Assembly (NCBI GenBank): GCA_022579005.1
Contig: MU401494.1
Span: 62,001 to 126,000, forward strand
DNA from: Poronia punctata
Taxonomy: Eukaryota; Ascomycota; Sordariomycetes; Xylariales; Xylariaceae
DNA length: 64,000 bases
Direction of reading: 5' to 3'
Part shown: positions 12,107 through 23,860 of the stretch, piece after piece
Numbering within the stretch: the stretch's first letter is position 1
Layout: each line of letters starts with the position of its first letter
Translations under genes and position numbers: made by a program
Notes under the pieces: generated by a model
Databases searched by the model: none
The model's input: the letters and a program-made list of their open reading frames with translations, nothing else
What the model was told of the DNA's origin: nothing

Positions 12107-13180
12107 CTATCTCTCCCCAGCAAGTCTTCGGCTCTGGACTTCACCTAAGGCCTTGGTTCCGCTGAGGAAAGTGACGGCACCGACGAGACCGATAACTGGC
12201 AGGACTTGGAACAGTGTCCAGCTAACATAGTACAGGTAGAAGACGCCCTCGAGGGCGACGAGGGAGCCGAAGAAGGCGCCGTGGGCGAGGGGAGCGGCGC
12301 TGAGGGCGCGTGGCAAGTGTGCGACGTTGGCTCCAAGGACGAGCCACTATTAAAATTAAGATACGTTAGTCTCTCCTCCCTTATAACGGTGTGTGGGGTG
12401 TACATACGCCGAGGAATAACGCGGGGACGGTGGCAGCCACAGCCAGCGCAAAGACGGCCGAGATGATCTTGGGCGGGTTCTTGGGGTCGGAGCGGAAGAT
12501 GTGGTGGATCTCCTCGCGCTTTCCGTAACGTAGAGGTTTCTCGTAGACGACAGGTGGCGTATTAGGATCGGTCTGCAAGGCGATAGAGAAAGCCGGTTTG
12601 TTCACTGCTTCTGAAGATCCGAAAGATCCCAAGATTACGGAAGCTCGGAGGGGGGTCTCTGACGTCGCGAGTTGGACGGGAAGGTCGGCATATTTCTAAA
12701 AACAAGTCATCATCGGTGGTTAGCTGGGCTCGCTTGCTCTTCACGTTAGGGGTTTTTTGGTTTCAATGACGTACAATGTCGGCGACGGCCTTGCCATTCT
12801 CCTTGACCGTCAGTGGGAATGGCGCCTCGAGACCGGATGTTTCGTCCTGCAAGACGACGAATGCCTGGTGCGGTCGCTTTCCCTTGCCACCTTCCTTGGC
12901 TTGCAGGAACACCTTTATACTGTCGGTGTTGCTGATTGTGATGGGTTGTGCTAGCGGTTTATCCTCTGAGAATCTGGTTTGTGTTAGCAATTGACCATTG
13001 CTCACTCTTCTTTTTCTTCGAGATGTTCGTAAGTGATTGTGCCACGTACTTCTGTTTCGTGCCAGCTGTCTTCTTAACGTTCACCTGGACCGTCGCATCG
13101 TCGAATCCCCACGAAGCGGCCTCAGCTGCACCGGCAGCCAGGACCAGCAGAGGGGCCACAAAGGATTGAAGGAAACGCAT
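12107..13180 (-). CDS. SWP1: Oligosaccharyltransferase subunit Swp1/ribophorin II
   Basis: Non-catalytic subunit of the ER oligosaccharyltransferase that N-glycosylates nascent secretory proteins. Minus-strand exons 13050-13180, 12775-12973, 12408-12695 and 12107-12346 join to 285 residues with phases 2, 0 and 0. Introns are 76, 79 and 61 nt with GTACGT, GTACGT and GTATGT donors; the first has branch TGCTAAC. For intron 1 the acceptor at 12974 was chosen because it gives GTKQK-FSEDKPL, the family pattern; nearer AG sites would break or alter it. The protein has a signal peptide (about 1-22), a luminal beta-rich domain (KENGKAVADI, ASVILGSFGSS), the conserved EIHHIFR segment and three C-terminal membrane helices (IISAVFALAVAATVPALFL, then two more), ending in SGTKALGEVQSRRLAGER. 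Length is usual for fungal Swp1. Confidence 0.94.
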
Positions 13181-13740
13181 GGCGGTGATTGGGGATCGAA
13201 GGTGGTGAGAAGAAAGCAGAAGCGTAATTTTAGTTCATCGAGCCTTATTCCAATTGCACCGCGACAAGGCTGCGATTTTGTCTGTCTTATTATCGTGTGT
13301 CGTCAATTGAATTGAACTGAACACCTGTTTCAAGCGTCCACTGTCCAGGATAGGTAATCGAGCTACCTTTGCTAGGTCCTGGCGTTGTGGGGAACTCAAC
13401 GGGGAACACCCACTCGTATCGAGCTGTGGCTTGGCTTGCTGTTACAGTGTGTATGATTCCAATTTGCACAGGTATTGTACTGTACTACTCACCTATATTT
13501 GTCCATCCTACCCTACAATACCTTACTCATAAAGCTCACGTCTTGAAACCGTTGTCGCATATGGGGGGAATTCTTTATGTCCACCATGCCATCTAGAGTC
13601 CACAGTATAATGAAAGTTACGGTCGCAGGAATCGGCAATTGTCTAATAGCGGCTTTGCTTGGTCGGACTCCAGTCTAGACATAATATAGTTACATTCTCT
13701 GTCTGCCTGGCCGGTTTTGTTATGTGCGCAGAAGGTACTA
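13181..13740. other. Upstream region of SWP1 and edge of the AT-rich block
   Basis: About 560 bases of ordinary composition containing the presumed SWP1 promoter. Base composition changes abruptly within about 50 bases near 13740. Confidence 0.5.
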
Positions 13741-16700
13741 AAGTTCTTGCTATTGTGTTTTAATAACCTTAATATGTAAAATGCCTATGTAGTGCTAGGC
13801 AAGCTATCTTTAAAATAAAAAGCTTGCTACTTTACTTTTAATACTGTATTAAAAGGTAGCTGCTTTTAATTTTAAGTACGTTGTAAATTAAAGTATAAAT
13901 ACTTTAATTTAAATTTTATATATATAGCGCTTTTTATTTGCTACTAAAAGCTTATAAGTTAATAAGTTAATATATTATTAAGTATAAAAAGCGTATATTA
14001 TAAATAAAAACTTTTAATTATAAGTATATTAGCTTTATAAACTTTAATAAATTAAGCAAAAAAAAAAAAAATCTTAAATAATAAATAAATAATATTTAAA
14101 ACTTGTTTAAAATATTACTAATTTTGTTTAAAAAACTTTTAAAAATACTTTAAGCATTTGCTACTATTATAGTAAGCTTTTTAAAGTAGTTATTTTACTT
14201 TTAAAATAAAGTAAAAGTAGTAAAAATAATAAGCAAAATGCTAAGTAGTTAGCTAAAATAAGCAATTTGCTATTAAATAATAGCATATACTTAATATATA
14301 TTTTAAAGCATACTTATATTAATATTATTATATTTTAATATTTTAAAGTAAATATTAAAATTATATATTATTAATTTATTTATTTAAAACTTTAATAAAG
14401 TAATAAGCTTTTTATATATGCTTTTTATTACTATATAGTAGTTAGTAAATATTTTTATATTATAAATAGCGTTTTAACTTATAAAAAGTAGCAAAAGTAA
14501 TTATTATTAAAGTAATAAATATATTAATATTTATAGCTTTAAGTATTATAGCAATTTTTTAAAAAGTTGCTTTTAAAAGCTAACTAAAAGTAATTATTAT
14601 AAAAAAGGTTTTAATAAGCAATAAAAATAGCGTAGTAGCAAAAGGTGCTTAAAAAAGTAGTAAAAAAAAGCTAAGCAGTTAATAGAGTTAAAAAAAAAAA
14701 GGCAATAGTAGTAAAAATAGTAGCAAGAATAGCAAAAAAAGGCAAGGCAAATAGCAAGGACGTAAGCAAGGATATAAGCAACAGTAAAAAAAATAGCAAA
14801 AAAAAACAGCAAAAAAATATTTAGCACTATTAAATTATATTTATTATTATTATTATTATTATTTATATTTTAATAGTAGTTAAAGTAGTTATTATTAACT
14901 TTTTTATAAACTTTTTTAAAGCTTATATTTTTATTTTTATTTTTATTTTTATTTTTATTTTTATTTTTATTTTTAGTTTTAAGCTACTAGTTGTTTTTAA
15001 AATAGTTAAAGTTGTTAATATTAAAGCAGGTAGCGTTATATAAAAAATAGCTAAGCTTTATAAAGGCTTTATAAAGCGCTTTAGATTTTTTTTTATTATT
15101 ATTATTATTGTTATTATTATTGTTATTGTTTTTATAAAAAAAGATAAGGCTACTTAGTATAAACTAAGAACTAGTTTTATATATAAGCTATTGTTACTAT
15201 ATTATAAATATAGGTACTTATAACTTACTTTATAGGGTTAAAGTTTTTAAAAAGACCTAAAAAAAGGCGAGATATAATAATAGCTACTAAAAAATATATT
15301 TTAATTAGCAAAAAGACTGCTAAGTTAATTAAAATGTATATATTAGGTTAAATATAAGGATATATAAGCAAATTATTTATAAAAGAGGTAGGATTAGTGT
15401 TAAAGATAGTAGTTATAAAAAAAGAGAGTAAGGTAGCTTATAAACGTTATAATATTTAAATATATATTAGTATAAAAGGTATTATATATGTAAGTACTTT
15501 TATATTGCTATAAGTACGTATATAAATAAAGATATAAAGCGTATATAAATATTATTATTTATATACTAAGTAAATAAACAGCTATAATATGCTACTTAAT
15601 AAGCTATAATGTTTTTAGATTTTAATTTGCTAACTTATTTACTTTTAATATATTACTAGTATGCTTAAAATAATTAAAATTAAATAGTGCTTTAAATATA
15701 ATACTTTTAAGTATTTTATAGTAAGATATTATAATATAATTAAGTTTAAAGCTAAACTTTTTTTTTAAAATATTAAGCATAAGTTAATTTAAAGTAATAA
15801 ATTAGCTTTTATAAATTATAATAGTAAAAGTAATAACTAAAAGAAAATTAGTACGCTAGCATTATTAGCTTTTAAACTTATATTTATAGTTTAAATAAAT
15901 AATAAAAATTATAAGTTAGCTATTTAGCGTTTAAAAAAAAAAGGGCTATTATATTTATAAAATAATTAATAATATATAATATAAAAAATAAATACTTTAC
16001 TAACTTATTAAAAAAAATAAAAATAGTAATAAAGAAATTTATTTTATAGTTTACGCTTTTAATTTATATAATATTTTTAATTATACTTAAAGCCTTATTA
16101 ACTAAGCTATAATAAATAAAAAGATTTTTAGTAAGTATAACGTAGGCTTTAAAGCAAATTAGTAAATAAAGTTTAAAGTTATTAGCATTGCAAAAAAGCG
16201 CTTAATTTTATAAAAAGCTATGCTTTATAGCTTTTATATAAAAGGTAGGCTGCTTTAGTTAGGTTATATGCTTATAATTATATTAATTAACTTATTTATA
16301 CTAAATAAAAATATATAAGGCAAAATTAAAAAAAGTAATAATATTAGCAAAAAGATTATATAAATAGCAAGTACTAAGTAGTTTTTAGTGCTTTTAAAAA
16401 ACTTAGTATTGCTATAATTTATTTAACGCAGTATAAAAGCTAGCTTAAGCATTGCCTTTTTAATATATAATAAATTAAAAGCAAATAGTTTTATTAAAAA
16501 TATATATAAACATGTTTGCTTAATATTTATATAAAATTTGTTTTAAAAGTATAGCTAAATAAAAAGTAAGCAGCAATAAAAAAAAGCTAGCAAAAGTTGC
16601 TAAATAAAATATAGTTAAAGCTACTTATTATATACTTAAAAGCTTTATTATTAAAATTTAAAATAGCTTATTAAAAGCAGTTATTAACTTAGCTAAGCAC

Positions 16701-19631
16701 TTTAAAGCTAATTATAAATTTTTTATTAAAAAAAACGTATTTTTTTTATTAAATACTTATTATAATTTAGCTAAAGTAGTACTTTTAAAAATTAAAAAAG
16801 CGCTTTTAACTAATAATAAAAAAAGTAAATATATAGTATAGCTTATAATACTATTAGCAGCAATGCTAGTAAGCATATAATATAAAATAAAGTTTTAAAC
16901 TTTAGCTTTAAAAGCTATATATATTAAATAAATATAAAAAACTTTAAATATAAACAATTTACTAGTGCTTATAAAACTATTATAATTTAATAAAATTAGC
17001 TTAAGGTTTTTTTTTTATAATATAAGTTAGTAATAGTTAATAAAAAGGTTATAAAAATAATGCTACTTAGTATTAAGAAAATTTTAAGTATTTAAAAATA
17101 TATTTTTAGCAATATTATTAAACTTAGCATAGCTTTATAAAAAAAATAAACAGCTTTAATTACTAAAATTGCTATAATTAAAATATTTACTAACTTAAAA
17201 ACTTTAATTAAAAATAAAATTAAGTTTATATATTTTAAGCTGCTTAAAAAAATTATTATTATTTAAACTATGCTTTAAAAAGTAGCAAGCAAGCTTATTT
17301 TAACTATTAAAGTTACTTTTAAGCTTATACTTTTTATTTTTAAACTTATTATTAAAAATAATATTTTAATTAATATAATAATAATTATTATTATATTAAC
17401 TAACGTTTTTTTTATTAATATAAAGTTTTTAGTAAGCAAGGTATGCTTTAGTATAAGTATTATATTAATAGCTATTTATAATTTTAGTAAAAGTAATACT
17501 TTTTATATTAAATAAGTAATAAAGTATTATTTTAATATAAGCAAAGTTTTTAGTATATATATTAAGCTTAAACTTAAAATAATAAATTAAAATGTAGTTA
17601 AAAGCTTATAAGCAAAAATAAAAAAAATTAAATTTTAACTTTATTTAGTTAGCTACTAAAAATAAATAACTTAATTAAAGCTAGCAATATAAAGTAGCTT
17701 TTTTTTATACTTTTTAAGCATAGTTACTTTTTAATTAACCTTTTTGCTTTTTATAACAAACTAATATAGCTAGAAGGCTTTATTATAGTAATTAATATAT
17801 TATATAATATATAAAAACTATTAAAGTAAAAAGTTAAAAAGTAAATATATAATTTTTTTAAAAAAAACGTTATACTTGCTAATTAACTTATTTATTATAT
17901 ACATAACTAATAATAATAAAAAGGCTTTTTTACTAATTTGCAGCAATATTTTATAAACTAAGTTTTAATAAAACTAAAATATAGTTTTTATTTTTAAGCA
18001 GTATTTAACTATATAGTTAATTGCTATAAAATAATTATAATAAGGTAATATATTTATATTAGCAATTTATTTAAAAATAATAGCAGTATTATAAATATTA
18101 AAGCAATAATTATTATAGTAAAAAATAAATACTTAGTAATTAAGGTTTATTAATTTATTAATATAAGTACAATTTTAAAATTAGCAAAAAAAATAAAAGC
18201 AATAATATAAGTTTATAAAAAAGGTGCAAGCTTTTAATAAGCAACGTAAAGTAGTAAAACTAGTATTAGCTAAAATAAGCTTGCTACTTTTAATAAGGTA
18301 TATGTTAATTATATAAATTTAAGCTTTAATAAGAGGGTTAGCTAAAAAACTTAGCTTATTTTAATTTATACGCTTTTTTTTTTATAAAAATAATAAGTAA
18401 ATATATAAGTATAGATTTAAAAATATATTAAAAGCTATAATAAATAGTTAAATATAAAAACTTATTTTTTAAAAAGTAAAGTAAAAAGGTTAATAGTAAG
18501 ATTAGGCTTTTAAAAAAGGTTTATATTTAAAGCTAAAATATGTTTTTTTTAAAAAGCTTTAAACTAAGATTTTAACAATTTAAAAAATATATTAGCATTA
18601 AAAACGCTTTTTAACTAAATAAATTTATAGTTATAAAAAGATTTGTAGCTTTGCTATTTATAGCAATTTTAATAGTTTTTAATATAAAACTTAAGCATAA
18701 TAACTTTTTTTATAAAAGTATTAAATTAAATATAAAACTAGTATATAATAATATATAAGTTATTTTTAACGCTTTTTATAATAATATAAAGCTTATTAGC
18801 TTTAAAAAAAGCATTTTGCTATTATTTAAATATAAGCATATGCTTATAAAAATTATACTAGTAATAGTTAGCTATAAAAAAAGTAATAAAAAAAATAGGT
18901 AACTTAATATATTATAGTATACTTTTAAGTTTTTTTTTTTATTACTTTAAAAAAAGCAAGTGCTTTAAAAGTTTTTAGTATAATAAACAATAAAATTTAA
19001 AATAAACTATGCTTTTAAAAATTTAAATTTAAATATAGCTTTAAGCTTTATAGTAGTTAAAGCTTAATTTTTTTTAAGCTAGTAGTTAATAAAAAAAAAG
19101 CTTTAAAAAGTAACTTACTTACGCATTATTATATTATAGTAAATAAAAGCAAATTTTAAATATTAAGTAAAGCGCTTATTGTGCTATTTAAAAGCATAGT
19201 TAACTTAAACTTTAAACTTAATACTATAAAAGTAACTTTAAATAAACTTAGCTATACTATAAAAAAAAAAAATAAAAAATATAATTAAAAATAAAAGCTT
19301 AGTATAGTTAAATTTGTTAATAAAAGTAAATTAAATAAGAAAAAGATTTAAGTAATATTAAAAAGCTTTATTACTTTAAACTTTATTTTAAAAAACGTTA
19401 AGTTTTGCTTTTTAAGTTATAAAGTCTAGCATAATACTAATATTAACTTTATTTATAAGCTTAGCAAGCTTTTTATTAGTAATATTATTATTTAAGCTTA
19501 TATTATTTTTAACGTTTATAATGTTGCTAAGTTAATTAAAAACGTTATTATTATTAAAAAAATAATTTAGCTACTTATAGTTAAATAAAATATTTTAATA
19601 ACTAAAGTAGTTTTGCTTTAAAAGAATAAGC
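13741..19631. repeat. Unassigned AT-rich repeat DNA left of element A
   Basis: Nearly 6 kb of heavily mutated sequence in which I could not recognise paired terminal repeats or a transposase or polymerase motif. Low-complexity tracts occur at 14840-14870 (TTA repeats), 14927-14974 and 15092-15130. It may be the remnant of an older element into which A inserted. Confidence 0.6.
14927..14974 (+). repeat. ATTTTT hexanucleotide repeat, 8 units
   Basis: Eight uninterrupted copies of ATTTTT, 48 bases, inside the AT-rich block. Confidence 0.9.
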
Positions 19632-19636
19632 TAAGT
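19632..19636. repeat. Target-site duplication of element A, left copy
   Basis: TAAGT directly adjoins the LTR end at 19637; the same five bases follow the other LTR at 28154-28158. A 5-bp duplication is normal for Ty3/gypsy insertion. Confidence 0.8.
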
Positions 19637-19802
19637 TGATAGCATCAGGTCAATATAATAAAATAAGAATAAATTAACTAGAGTAAAAGCAAGGTCTAAA
19701 TAATCCTTTAAATCAATCTATACTATGTCTGTAAACTAATAAGGTCACATAATAGAGTTACGTAATATATTTATATAATACATCTTTATAATGCGCGTAA
19801 CA
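19637..19802 (-). repeat. 3' LTR of element A
   Basis: 166 bases, read on the minus strand from TGTTACGC to ATCA. It keeps more C and G than its partner: where the two differ, both C/T and G/A changes occur and each copy has lost different sites. Confidence 0.88.
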
Positions 19803-22800
19803 AACTGCCCCCCCTTAACATAAAAGAAAACGTCCCTGTTTTTGTTTTGCAGTCTTTTTGTTTTAATAATGCTAATGTAGTTAGATAATATAAAAGTAAT
19901 TATTTTTGCGTTAGTTTAATTTTTTAATTAATATAATAAATTAAAAGTAGTTAAGTAAGCTAGTTTAGTAAACTAATAATGTGTTTAATTTTGTTTTTAA
20001 AATATTTTCTTATAGTTTTTATTAAGTAATAGCAAGTAATCTTATAAATTAATTAGTAATAGCAAGTTAATTAACTAATTTATTTTCTAGTTTTTTAAAC
20101 TTATTGTTTATTTGCTTAATTATCTTATTAAATTCGTTTTTAAGCTTATTATAAGCTTTTTTAATCTTAATAATGTTGTTTGCCAGTATATTGTTATATT
20201 GCACTACTTTGTTAAGCTTTTCTTATAGTTTTCGAAATTTTGCTATATATATATTAAATAAAAAGAGATTAAAGGCGCTTAAAAATATAATAAGCACTTC
20301 CTTTATTATATTAGCAACATAGTACTAAATTAGTTTAATTATTTTTATTAGTAGTAACTAGGCATACTTATGTTTTTAGGTATTTGCTTACTATTTTTAA
20401 CATTATAGTATAACTTTAGTAGCAAGGTTATATAGCAGCTAAATTAAACTTGCGTTATTAATTATATTAACTATTATTTAAAGCATTACTTTTAATTTGT
20501 ATTGTACGTTTTTTATAATGCGTAGGGCTTTTAGTTGTTTTAGTTTAATATTTATTATAATAAATTATAACTAGTTATCTTACTGCTTTCTATTTCTTAA
20601 TTATATAATAAAATTTATTAGTATATATATATTTGCTTATAATAAGTTATTTAATTATTTACTATTTAGTTAGCAAACTATAAAGTAGTTTATTACCTTT
20701 TTATAATTAAAATATTTTCTTAGTGCAATATTTTATAGTACGTTTACCTAATATATAAGCGCTAGCTATTTAACATTATATAGTGTTTTATTAACGTTAT
20801 AATAATTTTTTATAAAAATATTATATATATTAGTTAATATAGTTACTCTTAAAAAAATTTCTTTAAATATTAGTTTAGCTTATTAATACGCTTTATTATA
20901 TTCTTTTTGCTACTTTAGCAATACTTTAAGGTTTGCTGCCTATAAAAACAAAATGTTTAAAAACATTTTAACTTAATAGCTTATTATTAAAACAATATAA
21001 TTAGTATAGTATTAATAATATATTAAAATAATATATAGCGTTAAAATAATGCATAATTAATTATAGTATAAAAAAATAAAAGTAATATAGTATTAAAATA
21101 AATAAATTAGCAAGTTGTTAATGTTTTTAGTAATAAAGTAATTAAATACTTTTTAAGTGCTAATATAATAATGTTTATACTTTATAAGTATACTTATATG
21201 TTAATTTTAAGTATAACTGTTATTATTTTTTATTTATTTAATAAAATTTCCTTTAAAATATTAACATTTTTATATATTTTATTTTTTACTATAGTTTTAA
21301 GCTTATTAAAGGTTATTTTATAGTTTTTATTATATTATTTTACTATTTTTAAAGCATTTTATATTAATATATATTAAAAATACTATATATTATAAATAAG
21401 AAAATAGCTGCGCTACTTAACTAAATATTCTAATAATACTTAGTTTACTACTTTTATAACTTATTTTAAAATTATCTTTTTAATTTTATATAACTTTTAT
21501 TTATTAATATTTTTGTTTATAAATACTTATTTTAATTATAGTTTTTTTTTATTAAATAAATTTATTTTTTTTAGTACAAGATATAAATAAGCTACTAAAA
21601 CTACTTAATATACTTTTTAATATTTTAAAAAATTTAGCTTATATGCTAAGTTGCCTACTTTTTTAAAAATAGTTAAAAGTTTAACTTTTTATTATAACTA
21701 TTTTTTTAAAAGTTTACTAAAAAAGTAATATTTTTTATATAGTTTAAAGTATACTTTGTTTTTAATATTATAATATTTTTTTTATTTTATTTTATTATAT
21801 TTAATTTTTATATTAGCAGCTATATAATTAATTACTATTTATGCTTTAATTTAATATAAACGTTTATATACTTTAAAGTTTAGTACGTTTTTTAGCACTT
21901 ATAAAATTGTTATAAGATCTTTTAGCTTAAATTTTAATACTACTTTATTAAAAGATCGTCTTAGTATTTTTTATTTAAAATTATTAAAAGCATATTAAAG
22001 TATTATAATAATTAATATTTATAAAATATTTAAAATAATATAATAGTATTATATACCAATTTTTACGTTTTAGTTTTTTTATTTTAACTAGCTATTAGTT
22101 TATAAGTAGTATACTATAAATATAAGTAGTTTTATAAACATATAAATAAAAAATATTTGCTAAAGTTTTAATATAAATCTTAAGTCTTTATTTAATATAA
22201 TTTTTAATAATATGCTTTATTTATATAGCATTAACATTTTTAATAAAATAGTTTTTTATTTTACTGCAATATATTTAATATTTTTTAAAATAAGTAGTAT
22301 TTTTTTGCTAAACTTATATATAACTATTAAAAAATAGTTATAAGTACTATAGCCTAATATTTGCTATAAGGTTTTTCAAAATAATATAGTAAGCATACTA
22401 ACTATAAAGTTTATTATAATAGTATAATATAAAATGCTTATAACTACTATTAAACGTAGTAATTTAAATATTTTGTTTTAGTTTATATAATTTTAAATAT
22501 AGTCTAAGCAATACTATAAATATTATTTTAATTTTTATAATAAATTTTTAATATAGTAGCTTTTAAAATTATATAGCATCTTATTAATTTTAAAGTAGTA
22601 TTTTTTATTATATACTTTATAAAATAGTTTTGCTATATAATTATTTAATATAACTAAGCAATTACTTTATTTATATAGTATATAGTATAGTAATTTATTT
22701 TTTTAAGCAAATCTTATTTTTATAATTTTTATTTAAGTACTTAGCTTTTTAAAAATATTTTTTATTTTTACGTTATTATTATATCTTTTAATTAACTTAT

Positions 22801-23759
22801 TTTTAAATTTAAGTATTATATATACGTTATATATTAAGTATATAAATTTTTTAATAATATTATTTAATACGTTTTTGTTATTTTTTTTTACTTTTTTTTT
22901 ATTATTAAAGGTTGCTTTTATTAAAAGTTTTAATAATATGTTTAAAACTAAATTAACTTTGCTTAAAATATAGCATACGTTAAGTTTATATTAATTAAAA
23001 TAAATAAAAGCTTAAACTAGCTTTAAGTTTATTTTAATAATATTTATTATTATTATATATTTTTAATTTATTATTTTTCTTATAGCTTAATAATTTATTA
23101 AAACAATAATTAAATATTTTAAAAATTATAATTAAAGTTATATTTGCTTATAAAGCTAAATAAAACATAAAACTTTAAGTTTTATAGCGTAGTATTTTTT
23201 TTTTACTTTTATTAAAACTTTGCTTAAATATATAATTAGTTTAATAATATTTGTATATATAAATCCTTTATTTTAAAAATTATTTACTATATAAAATATT
23301 ATTACTTTATAGCCTTGTTTTACTAAAGCGTTTATTTTTAAAAAAACTTATTTATTATAATTTTAGTATATTAAATAGTTTAACTTATATAAGTTTTTTT
23401 ATATAATATTAAAGCTTTTTATTTTTTGTTTTATTAGTTAAAATGTTTATTATAACGTTTATTTTTTTTATATAAAAGGTTTTTTTTATAGCAATTTTTT
23501 AGTCTTTTATCCTTTTACTAATATAGCAGTTTTTTTTTTAAAAAAAAGCTCAAGCTTTTATTAAAATTATAAAATATATTTTCTTAGCTATATAATTATT
23601 TTAATATATGTTTTAAAGTTTTTTAATATTTTTAGTATTTTTATTTTTACTATTGCTTTAGTATAGTATTTTATTATAGCAATATTTAAACTGTTTACTT
23701 TTAAACTTAAAAGTTTAACTATAAAGTATATATAAAAAAACTTTTTTAGTAAAATAGCT

Positions 23760-23860
23760 AGTTTAATATTTTAAAATAGCTTTAATATTTTATAAAAATA
23801 ATTATAATGCTTTTTTTAAGTATTGCTAAAAATAATAACATTATTTATATATGTACAGCA
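23760..23860 (-). pseudogene. Reverse-transcriptase remnant of element A
   Basis: Read on the minus strand, 23851-23825 gives YINNVIIFS, matching the gypsy RT active-site motif Y-x-D-D-(V/I)-x-(I/V)-F-S with both Asp changed to Asn, the change G-to-A produces in GAT or GAC. The following codons (NT, stop, KKHYNYFYKILKLF) fit the helix that follows the motif in gypsy polymerases. Stop codons sit where Gln, Arg or Trp codons are expected. Non-functional. Confidence 0.75.

Noticed and set aside
14597..14827. 76-codon minus-strand frame in the AT-rich block
   Set aside because: Almost only Phe, Tyr, Leu and Ile, produced by A-rich DNA; no gene signals.
15840..15880. Possible LINE-type reverse transcriptase motif (minus strand, KANNASV)
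   Set aside because: Flanking codons do not match conserved blocks and AAT-AAT is common by chance in such DNA.
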